Positions 1-4,846 of a stretch of DNA of 6,736 bases are shown here, piece after piece. Position numbers and translations under genes: made by a program. Every line of letters begins with the position of its first letter. Positions within the stretch are counted from its first letter, which is position 1. The notes below the pieces were generated by a model that did not search any database, was not told the DNA's origin, and saw only the letters and a program-made list of their open reading frames with translations. Origin of the DNA: UBA9464 sp003445095 (GTDB lineage Bacteria > Verrucomicrobiota > Verrucomicrobiia > Limisphaerales > UBA9464); the NCBI GenBank assembly GCA_035437945.1, contig DAOMZG010000342.1, positions 1 through 6,736 on the forward strand, written 5' to 3'.

Positions 1-86
1 GACCCAAGCTCAGCGACCCGGCGCACGGGAGGCAACGATTGCAACCGCGACGCTCACGCCGGGTTCGCTGCAGCGCATTGTTGAAC
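1..86 (-). repeat. attC: attC site, cut at the left window edge
   Basis: Arms at 11-22 and 58-70 pair (CAGCGACCCGGC with GCCGGGTTCGCTG), leaving one extra base in the arm nearer R''. The R'' core reads GTTGAAC on plus at 80-86, which is GTTCAAC on minus and a full RYYYAAC match. Comparison with the sister site at 3228 places the R' core just outside base 1. The two sites are alike over their whole length, so they form one family. This site closes the cassette at about 87-816. Confidence 0.75.
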
Positions 87-132
87 GAAGCCGCTGCGCG
101 GCGAAGCGGAGTTGGGACGGGTATCTTCGGTG
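78..132. repeat. 55-bp direct repeat, left copy
   Basis: This stretch recurs at 6682-6736 with a single mismatch (A at 104, C in the right copy). It starts inside the R'' core of an attC and continues outward into cassette sequence, including the small palindrome GCCGCTGCGCGGC. The attC interiors next to the two copies differ, so the similarity lies in the cassette end and not in the attC. The right copy runs off the window, so its true length is unknown. Confidence 0.8.
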
Positions 133-181
133 GGCCGAGGGGTTCTGATTTCATGGCCGAAGCCTATAGGCTGGGCGGTGC

Positions 182-739
182 ATGAAAAGGCCCAAGTCCT
201 ACTCCATTCATCCCCAGCACCTCAAAAACGCTCAGGCACTTCAACGCGACCGAACGCACGATTCGGCGCCGACGTCTGTTCCTCCGCCGGCCGCCACGGT
301 CCGGACCACTCCGCGGGATTTCATCAATCCCGTCGACTACCAGCATCCCTACGAGTCCATGGCCCGCTTCGCCCAGGCCTTGGCTCTGCGCTATGACGCC
401 AACCGCACCCGCCACGCTTACTACCGCCAACTGCGGCTCATTCACGATCACTTCTCACTCGATCCCGCCCTGCCAGCGGCGGCCGCCGGTCGCTGCGGTT
501 ATTTCAGTCCCAATCGCGGCATGACACGCGCGCCGACAACTCTGCATGGGCGGCGCGGCGGCCAGGCTTTGTCCCGAAGTCACCCACCGGCAGGACGCAG
601 GGTGAAAAACTCGTTCCTCATATCGAAGAGTCGACCCATTCATTGGGCTCCGGCGGAGGCAACGCACTCAAGACACCGCCATGCCTTCGTGAGCGAGATC
701 TCCATACCGGCAAACCGGCGCGTTCTTGCGGGCAGGTGA
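182..739 (+). pseudogene. Tyrosine recombinase N-terminal fragment (degenerate)
   Basis: The first 110 or so codons look genuinely coding, with strong C/G preference at third positions. They include FAQALALRYDANRTRHAYYR at about residues 68-87 followed by QLRLIHDHF, which resembles the helical SAM-like DNA-binding domain at the front of XerC/IntI-type tyrosine recombinases. A later GYFS...APTTL stretch may be the worn continuation of that domain. After about base 560 the reading frame loses family resemblance. The catalytic domain with its R...HxxR...Y residues is missing; such enzymes are usually about 300 residues or longer, against 185 here. The gene points against the array and is the only plausible coding content of its cassette. 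It could be a decayed insertion-element or integrase copy. The family call rests on pattern alone. Confidence 0.45.
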
Positions 740-809
740 CCCTGAAGTCAAAACACCAGCGCCATGGGCGCGCGGAACCGAACTCGCTCCCGCGCCTCTC
801 TCCGGGCTT
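560..809. other. No recognisable gene
   Basis: Between the end of recombinase-like sequence and the attC at 810 several short open frames overlap on both strands. None has a recognisable motif, start signal or consistent codon preference. The stretch is best read as the decayed remainder of the plus-strand element and spacer of the cassette. Confidence 0.5.
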
Positions 810-875
810 GTTCAACCACCGGTGTAGTTGCTGGCTCCGCTCCGCTTCGCAGCAATACACCCTTTATTGTTAGAT
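810..875 (-). repeat. attC: attC site, compact 66-bp type
   Basis: The outer cores match the consensus in either reading: GTTCAAC at 810-816 and GTTAGAT at 869-875 on plus. The arms GGTGTAGTTGCTG (821-833) and CAGCAATACACC (850-861) pair apart from one extra G at 827. That extra base sits in the opposite arm from all the other sites, which by itself would suggest a plus orientation. The stop codon of the gene at 870-1184 lies in the 869-875 core. GTTGAAC plus AAGCC at the start of the next cassette also matches GTTGAAC plus GAAGCC at its far end (80-92). Both facts favour the minus orientation. Confidence 0.75.
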
Positions 876-1184
876 CGCGACCTCACGAATCGCCTCAACG
901 CTGCTCCACAACGGCTCGCCACGGTGTGACGCCATCCAGTCGTGGAAGTTAGTGGGCGAGTTGCCGGATCGAAGCTCGCAATCGAATGTAGTTTCACACT
1001 CCTCGCAAACGTATCGCTCGTCCCCGTCTCGAAGTCGCACTCGCACCAGCCACCCTTGGTCGCAGCCGGGACACCAATAGCGGCGAGCGCCGCACGCTGA
1101 ACACTGCCAAAGCCGAAAATCTCCCTCAGTAGCAATCTGGGCGTTCGCCTTCGCGTTGCAGTAGTGACAGATGAGTAGCTCCAT
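870..1184 (-). CDS. Small protein with four CxxC pairs (zinc-ribbon-like)
   Basis: This 104-residue protein has paired cysteines at 6/9 (CHYC), 28/31 (CSAC), 38/41 (CPGC) and 60/63 (CEEC), plus a lone Cys69. The spacing fits two treble-clef or rubredoxin-like zinc sites, so it probably binds zinc. No catalytic motif is seen, and whether it binds nucleic acid or protein is open. The ATG at 1184 is preferred because it lies 12 bases beyond the attC R' core at 1196-1202. A start at 1214 would translate part of the attC. The leader CGCTTCACACGC before the ATG is shared with two other cassettes. The TAA stop lies in the R'' core of the attC at 810-875, as is common in cassettes. There is no Shine-Dalgarno sequence. 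The family is not recognised. Confidence 0.75.
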   Translation of the reverse strand: MELLICHYCNAKANAQIATEGDFRLWQCSACGARRYWCPGCDQGWLVRVRLRDGDERYVCEECETTFDCELRSGNSPTNFHDWMASHRGEPLWSSVEAIREVAI

Positions 1185-1195
1185 GCGTGTGAAGC

Positions 1196-1322
1196 GGTCA
1201 ACGCCAGAGCTCACCGGCCGCCGCCGGGAGCGGGCGCTGGCAGCGAAGCCAGCGTTCGATGAACCGAGGCGCTCGAACTTGAAACGCGGGCCGGCGGTTC
1301 GTGTGAAGCGATCTGGTTGGCA
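1196..1322 (-). repeat. attC: attC site, long family (127 bp)
   Basis: The R' core reads GGTCAAC at 1196-1202 (one or two changes from consensus) and the R'' core is near 1316-1322. The arms TCACCGGCCGCC and GGCGGTTCGTGTG pair with a bulge. An inner hairpin pairs CGCTGGC (1235-1241) with GCCAGCG (1248-1254). The same layout is seen at 4224, 5714 and 6114. The split gene at 1211-1732 runs through this site and stops just before its R' core. Confidence 0.75.
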
Positions 1323-1732
1323 TCTCTTTTCCTCGTCACGTCAGTCAACTGAACATGCTCCAACGTGATCTCGTAATCGTGGTCATCTGCCGAGACACTG
1401 CGGATGAGCTTCACGGCGTCAGGAGGCAATGCAATGCGGATCTGTCCGTAAACAGGAGAACCGGGCACTGGATACCGGACTCCCATTGGCGGTGGCGACG
1501 TGCTCGATGGAACGGTGCTGTGATAATACGTGAGGAGCAAAGTAACGGCTGACTGCTTCGGTGAAGGGCGGCGCTAGGTCAGCAAATCACCAATCTGAAA
1601 GAAAGATGGGAAATGCGACGACGACTGACCCGACAAATGAACCTTCACGCGCTCGGTCCCCATGTCTGGGAATGGCAGGTCGCCATCGAACCAGTTAGGC
1701 TCGATGCCGTTGAAGCTGTAGTTGATGTTCAT
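1211..1732 (-). pseudogene. Unknown cassette gene interrupted by in-frame TAG
   Basis: An ATG at 1732, 14 bases after the R' core at 1746, opens a 52-codon frame that begins MNINYSFNGIEPNWFDGDLP and ends with TAG at 1576-1574. The same frame stays open for 120 more codons to 1211. This second part contains protein-like stretches such as GQIRIALPPDAVKLIRSV and DDHDYEITLEHVQLTDVT. One C-to-T change (CAG to TAG) would account for the break, giving an ancestral product of about 173 residues. Otherwise the second part would have to start at TTG 1540 or ATG 1486, neither near a core site. The last 35 or so residues, from about NQIASHEPP to GGGR, are encoded by the attC itself. No family is recognised. 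The break may be real decay, a sequencing error or readthrough. Confidence 0.55.
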
Positions 1733-1745
1733 ACGTGCTGAGATT

Positions 1746-1832
1746 GCCTAGACCAGGCTCACAGACGCCGGACCAATGATGTCCGATTGCTACCCGAAAC
1801 GCGATACCGGCGTTCGGTGCAGCCGGTTAGCC
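1746..1832 (-). repeat. attC: attC site, 87 bp
   Basis: The arms CACAGACGCCGG (1760-1771) and CCGGCGTTCGGTG (1807-1819) pair, with one extra A in the R'' arm on minus. The R'' core GTTAGCC (plus, 1826-1832) has one change from consensus and holds the TAA stop of the upstream gene. The R' side reads GCCTAGA (1746-1752), apparently GCCTAACGA with AC missing. The same form occurs at 6114. Confidence 0.75.
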
Positions 1833-2339
1833 GGCGTGTCGCTTCCACTTGGCGGGCAGCCATTGTCGAATCGTATCATGGTGTTCCGCCCACGCCTCCC
1901 AAGCCGACCCTGCCCAGCGCCGCAGTAGCTTTCGGTGCTCCTCTGGTGGCATCGCTTCAACAAAGTCCGCGACGGTGATTGATCCCTTTAGCACCGGAGG
2001 CTTCAGCCACCAGTAATCCTCTTTCCTCTGACCTGCCGCGAGCACTGCGTCGTTGGCGTACTTCGCCGGGAGGCCTTGCTCGATAGTCAGACACAGCCGT
2101 ATGAGGTGAATCGCCGCCGAGTTGATAGTTTGCCGGGAGGGCCGGCCCGGGTGCTGCACGGCGTAGGCGTCGTTGGCGAGACGGTAGACGTCGCCATAGA
2201 TATCCATGTGCTCGTAGTGTTGGGCGAAGAGCCTACCGCAGGCTTCGGCGCATCCGGGCGAGGATTCGAGGTAGCGGTGAGTATCTCCCTCCTTCCGAGG
2301 AAAGAGGCCAGCACAGCCGATGCATAGCTCCATGTTCAT
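1827..2339 (-). CDS. DUF5946-like protein
   Basis: This 170-residue soluble protein has an N-terminal CIGC pair (residues 6-9), a GLFP...THRY segment (11-23), SSPGC (26-30), and DAYAVQHPG followed by PSRQ near 57-70. A helical stretch rich in Leu and Ile comes next. That order (cysteine pair, TH.Y, SSPGC, YAVQHPG) is how I remember DUF5946, a family of unknown function; the match is from memory. The cysteines and conserved histidines (21, 63) may bind a metal. The ATG at 2339 is chosen because it lies 15 bases past the R' core GTTAGGC; longer frames upstream only translate the attC. The TAA stop falls in the next R'' core. There is no clear ribosome-binding site and no signal peptide, so it is probably cytoplasmic. 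Confidence 0.8.
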   Translation of the reverse strand: MNMELCIGCAGLFPRKEGDTHRYLESSPGCAEACGRLFAQHYEHMDIYGDVYRLANDAYAVQHPGRPSRQTINSAAIHLIRLCLTIEQGLPAKYANDAVLAAGQRKEDYWWLKPPVLKGSITVADFVEAMPPEEHRKLLRRWAGSAWEAWAEHHDTIRQWLPAKWKRHAG

Positions 2340-2354
2340 GATCTGTCTATAGCC

Positions 2355-2454
2355 GCCTAACGCAGCGGTCAGCGACGGGAGCCAGCCACCGATGACGTAG
2401 AATCTGACCCCGGGCGAATCGGCTGGCTCCCGTTCGCTGGACCGTCTGTTATGC
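2355..2454 (-). repeat. attC: attC site, 100-bp family
   Basis: This is the clearest site in the window. The R' core GCCTAAC (2355-2361) is GTTAGGC on minus, a perfect match. A 12-bp perfect stem pairs 2376-2387 (CGGGAGCCAGCC) with 2421-2432. The outer arms GGTC-AGCGA and TTCGCTGGACC pair with two extrahelical bases. The R'' core GTTATGC (2448-2454) has one change. It closely resembles the site at 4747 over its full 100 bp. Confidence 0.88.
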
Positions 2455-2485
2455 CCGTGAATTTTTGATCTCGTCACCATTCTGA

Positions 2486-3214
2486 TTATTCTGATTTGGG
2501 CTGCTCCAAGCCTAATCCGCCCTGGTGCGGAAATCGAACGTAGTTCTCTGGTGTCTGCGGCAGATTCGAGATGCACTTCTCGGAGCATGCGTGAACAAGC
2601 AGGGGAAGGACATCCGTCGCGACTCTCAGTGAAACCCAATACTGAAGCGGCGGCGCGGCACCAAACGAGCCCTCGCATACACTGCATCGATCGGGGACGC
2701 CAGGATGGTCCTGCGGCAAGGTCGGAAATGGCGCTCGATACTTGTAATTGCCGTAGAGGGCGCGGGTGCTGACCGTGCTGTGCTTCAGCTTTGTGCAGCG
2801 TGTGATCTCATAGGGGAACCAATGAAGTCGATAGGATGTGTAAGGGGTAAACTGCTCCAGTGCTGCCATCTCTCCGATCTCGGGCGGGATTCTAACCAGA
2901 CTACTCCCGTTGAGAATGAAATGTTTAACACGCTTGAGCTTGCTGATGGTCTTCGGAAGCTCGGTGATCTGCGCCCACTCGCTTGGACTCATCTCAGGTC
3001 CGGGGGAAAACTCCGCTCTTCCGTCGCCTGCTGCTTGGTCAATCAGCTCGTTGAGGCGTTGCCATCCGGCGCACTCAATGTCCTGCTTTTCTGTGTGTAT
3101 CTGAAGCTCGGTCCAAGGAATCTCCCCATATTGCGGTTCGAGGCATTGACAAACTGGTTTCGGAACGGTGTGAGCCGGTGCCTCACGCGCCCTTAGATTA
3201 CGAAACAGCTTCAT
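2486..3214 (-). CDS. Leucine-rich-repeat protein with C-terminal cysteine pairs
   Basis: This 242-residue protein has two or three leucine-rich repeats at about residues 82-150: ITELPKTISKLKRVKHF, LVRIPPEIGEMAALEQF and a weaker WFPYEITRCTKLKH. The xLPxxIxxLxxL pattern is that of short bacterial LRRs, which usually mediate protein binding. After it come CSVC (177-180) and CSEKC (210-214), spaced like a split zinc-binding site. A further CQC lies near residue 22. No signal peptide is visible. The ATG at 3214 lies 13 bases after the attC R' junction; an upstream start at 3283 would translate attC sequence. The TAA stop is about 30 bases before the R'' core at 2448. The partner and function are unknown. 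Confidence 0.75.
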   Translation of the reverse strand: MKLFRNLRAREAPAHTVPKPVCQCLEPQYGEIPWTELQIHTEKQDIECAGWQRLNELIDQAAGDGRAEFSPGPEMSPSEWAQITELPKTISKLKRVKHFILNGSSLVRIPPEIGEMAALEQFTPYTSYRLHWFPYEITRCTKLKHSTVSTRALYGNYKYRAPFPTLPQDHPGVPDRCSVCEGSFGAAPPLQYWVSLRVATDVLPLLVHACSEKCISNLPQTPENYVRFPHQGGLGLEQPKSE

Positions 3215-3227
3215 GCGGTCAGCTTTT

Positions 3228-3320
3228 TGGCAACGACCCAAGCTCAGCGACCCGGCACGCGGGACGCATGGATTGCAAACCACGACGCCATGCCGGGTTC
3301 CCTGCGGCGCGCTACTGTCA
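3228..3320 (-). repeat. attC: attC site, sister of the left-edge site
   Basis: CAGCGACCCGGCA (3245-3257) pairs with TGCCGGGTTCCCTG (3291-3304), with an extra A in the R'' arm. The R' side reads TGGCAAC and the R'' side ACTGTCA (3314-3320), so both cores are worn. Alignment to bases 1-86 fixes the limits. The stop codon of the gene at 3318-3674 lies in the R'' position. Confidence 0.7.
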
Positions 3321-3674
3321 TCTCGTCAATCTCCGCGTCGGTGTTAGCGTTCCGCCTGAGGGCAACGCGATGCTACCATCAGATCCAATACTCACATGCA
3401 AACTGACTCTCTTGTAGCTCTGAGTCGCCTCGTCCACAAGACTCCAGACGTCGTCATACTCCCAAACCTCGTCGCGTCCAGTGATGACAATGATTCTGCC
3501 TGACGTGTGCGGAACTGTCACGGTCGCGTCAGCAGCAATGGTGGCAATCTTCTTCGTGTGGCCACTGTAAACATGAATCACTGTCCCGGTGCGATTCGTG
3601 ACGCGCAAATCTGTGGCAACGCAACCGACCAGTAGTAGAGCAACCGCTGCGAAGATGAGTGCGGAAATGCGCAT
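3318..3674 (-). CDS. Putative lipoprotein, 118 aa
   Basis: The N-terminus is a lipoprotein signal: MRIS, a hydrophobic run ALIFAAVALL, then the lipobox LVGC with Cys18 as the predicted lipidated residue. The mature part is beta-rich and hydrophilic, with alternating hydrophobic residues such as LRVTNRTGTVIHVYSG and GRIIVITG. This suggests a small beta-sandwich anchored to a membrane. An ATG at 3692 lies in the R' core, but the ATG at 3674 gives a proper signal peptide and follows the CGCTTCACACGCC leader also found before 1184 and 4209. The TGA stop lies at the R'' position of the next attC. The family is not recognised. Confidence 0.75.
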   Translation of the reverse strand: MRISALIFAAVALLLVGCVATDLRVTNRTGTVIHVYSGHTKKIATIAADATVTVPHTSGRIIVITGRDEVWEYDDVWSLVDEATQSYKRVSLHVSIGSDGSIALPSGGTLTPTRRLTR

Positions 3675-3691
3675 GGCGTGTGAAGCGGCCA

Positions 3692-3788
3692 TCTCAACGA
3701 TTCAGCTCACCGATGGCGGCCCCTCCCTGACTCCCGAGTCTCCACCCAGCGTCACGGGGCCGCCACTCGGTGGAGCGACTTGTGCCTC
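3692..3788 (-). repeat. attC: attC site, 97 bp
   Basis: A long stem pairs TCACCGATGGCGGCCCC (3707-3723) with GGGGCCGCCACTCGGTG (3756-3772), leaving a single extra base in the R'' arm. The R' core TCTCAAC (3692-3698) has one change. The R'' position reads GTGCCTC (3782-3788) and is degenerate. The short open frame at 3818-3702 passes through the whole stem. Confidence 0.7.
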
Positions 3789-3818
3789 ATCCACAATTTG
3801 CTCAACAGTCATGCTCAT
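3702..3818 (-). pseudogene. Probable truncated antitoxin (addiction-module type)
   Basis: This is a 38-codon frame starting MSMTVEQIVDEAQVAPP. That start resembles the first helix of the small 'putative addiction module' antitoxins, which commonly begin MTVEEILEEALxLPPxER and run to about 70-80 residues. After about 13-17 residues the frame enters the attC and is translated from its stem to TGA at 3704, so the rest of the antitoxin is absent. No toxin gene lies beside it. It starts about 65 bases after the R' junction at 3884, farther than its neighbours. It may be a cassette truncated by loss of its middle, or a chance match. Confidence 0.35.
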
Positions 3819-3883
3819 CGTTCCAGCATATCGCCGGCGGCCATAGGTTCAATCTGAAGGTTTGGGTACCGAGTTGCCCAGCC

Positions 3884-3987
3884 GCCGAACGTGACGGGGG
3901 AGCGCACGAGGCGCTCTTGATCTGCCGCCCAGCGTTGAGCGGAAAAACGGGGCGGCGGTTCGCTCGACCGATCTGGCCACGTTGTGT
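3884..3987 (-). repeat. attC: Degenerate attC-like site
   Basis: The R'' half is intact: GGGGCGGCGGTTCGCTCGACC followed by GTTGTGT at 3981-3987. An R'-like GCCGAAC lies at 3884-3890. The expected partner arm beside it is missing; in its place are a small hairpin (GAGCGC 3900-3905 with GCGCTC 3911-3916) and a 7-bp stem GCCGCCC (3924-3930) with GGGCGGC (3950-3956). It may be a rearranged site unable to fold as a normal attC. Confidence 0.5.
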
Positions 3988-3996
3988 GTGGTGTGC

Positions 3997-4209
3997 TCAT
4001 GCAGGCTGCAACTCGTCTGGAAACATCGCACTCAACCAAATGGTGACTCCAGTGCCGCGCTCGCAACACTCGACCTCGAACGCCGTGCCGTGATCCATCA
4101 CAATCGTGCCAACGTCTCCCACCTGCGGATGCCGCAGAAACTCCGGCTGCTGGCTACTGAAGCGACCATCGCGAATCGCTACCACGCGAACGACTTCGTA
4201 TTCTTTCAT
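3997..4209 (-). CDS. DUF4926-like small protein
   Basis: This 70-residue protein has VGDVGTIVMDHGTAFEVECC at about 30-49, then VTIWLSAMFPDELQP at its end. The order GDVGTIV, a loop, Y/FEVE and a final L..P.EL.P is that of DUF4926, a small beta-barrel-like family of unknown function seen in many accessory regions and sometimes next to toxin genes. The call is from remembered pattern. The ATG at 4209 lies 15 bases after the R' core GCTCAAC at 4224 and follows the leader GCTTCACACGCCC; an upstream start at 4287 would translate attC. The TGA stop is 9 bases before the next R''-like core. No signal peptide is seen, so it is probably cytoplasmic. Confidence 0.78.
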   Translation of the reverse strand: MKEYEVVRVVAIRDGRFSSQQPEFLRHPQVGDVGTIVMDHGTAFEVECCERGTGVTIWLSAMFPDELQPA

Positions 4210-4223
4210 GGGCGTGTGAAGCA

Positions 4224-4350
4224 GCTCAACGTTAGAGATCACCGACCGCCGGGGGAAGCGGGCGCGGACAGCGAATCTGGCATGCAATTAACCCTCGCGT
4301 TCGAACTCGAAACGGGGAGCGGCGGTTCTGGTGGATCGATCTGGTTAGGG
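4224..4350 (-). repeat. attC: attC site, long family (127 bp)
   Basis: The R' core GCTCAAC (4224-4230) is GTTGAGC on minus, a full match. The R'' core GTTAGGG (4344-4350) has one change and holds the TAA stop of the gene at 4345-4737. Arms TCACCGACCGCC and GGCGGTTCTGGTGG pair with a bulge. It belongs to the family of the sites at 1196, 5714 and 6114. Confidence 0.8.
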
Positions 4351-4737
4351 CTTTTCATGTGTGACATTCTTAACGTGTCCGCTAGTAAGGTCGAAATGAT
4401 TTTTGACGGTATGATAATCTCCCATGTCTCCTGTCCAATCAACAAACTGCCCCTTCTCATCAAACAAATACGCCGACGGGCCAGACGCCAAAGACCGACC
4501 GGCAGGCGCAAGCATAACAGTATATGTCACGCCTCCAGTTTCAAATGTGCCTTGTCCCATAATCGAACCATGCTTCCATGCCTCGAAATCCTCAATCGTC
4601 TTCAAAGACTTCGGTGGGCGAGCTGCTGACATCGAAATAGAATCGAAGACGATACAGCCGCCGAGTAAAACAAGCGGCACGCTGAGGATAATGCCGACTC
4701 GAAACAGTGTGCGCTTGAATGTCCTTTGTTGCGGCAT
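4345..4737 (-). CDS. Putative lipoprotein, 130 aa
   Basis: A basic N-terminus (MPQQRTFKRTLFR) leads into a hydrophobic run VGIILSVPLVL and the lipobox LGGC with Cys28, so the protein is probably lipidated and exported. The mature part has a polar linker (SAARPPKS), a possible helix KTIEDFEAWKHGS, and then beta-like segments GGVTYTVMLAP and AYLFDEKGQFVDWTGDMGDY. The latter resembles small proteins that report or bind at the envelope, but no family is recognised. The ATG at 4737 lies 9 bases past the R' core; a longer frame to 4887 only translates attC. The TAA lies in the R'' core. GTTAGGGCTTTT occurs at both cassette ends in inverted orientation (4344-4355 and 4742-4753), defining the cassette limits. 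Confidence 0.75.
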   Translation of the reverse strand: MPQQRTFKRTLFRVGIILSVPLVLLGGCIVFDSISMSAARPPKSLKTIEDFEAWKHGSIMGQGTFETGGVTYTVMLAPAGRSLASGPSAYLFDEKGQFVDWTGDMGDYHTVKNHFDLTSGHVKNVTHEKP

Positions 4738-4746
4738 CGCAAAAAG

Positions 4747-4846
4747 CCCTAACGCAAAGGTCAGCGACGGGAGCCAGCCGCCGATGACGTTGAATTTGTC
4801 TCTGAGCGAATCGGCTGGCTCCCGTTCGCAGCACCGTCTAGTCGGC
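4747..4846 (-). repeat. attC: attC site, 100-bp family
   Basis: A 13-bp perfect stem pairs CGGGAGCCAGCCG (4768-4780) with 4812-4824, with outer TCAGCGA paired to TTCGCA. The R' core CCCTAAC (4747-4753) has one change; the R'' position AGTCGGC (4840-4846) is worn. It is very similar to the site at 2355 across 100 bp. The TAG stop of the DUF1444-like gene lies at its R'' edge. Confidence 0.83.

Noticed and set aside
164..451. Minus-strand open frame that would be a sense-oriented gene of the last cassette
   Set aside because: The plus-strand frame has the better third-position bias and recombinase-like motif; the minus frame has an Arg-rich low-complexity stretch typical of antisense translation.
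2705..3196. Plus-strand open frame of 163 codons
   Set aside because: It lies entirely antisense to the LRR gene, which has clear repeats and correct cassette spacing; its product has no recognisable motif.
4239..4511. Separate gene whose tail resembles the attC-encoded tails
   Set aside because: It overlaps the lipoprotein gene in another frame; it only shows that the 4224 site is open in the same frame as the other long attC sites.
3982..4629. Plus-strand open frame of 215 codons
   Set aside because: It crosses an attC and two well-supported minus-strand genes, so it is a GC-driven shadow frame.
4740..4846. Rho-independent terminator (13-bp stem and nearby TTTTT)
   Set aside because: The T-run is more than 20 bases from the stem, and the whole is better explained as attC plus the start of the next cassette.
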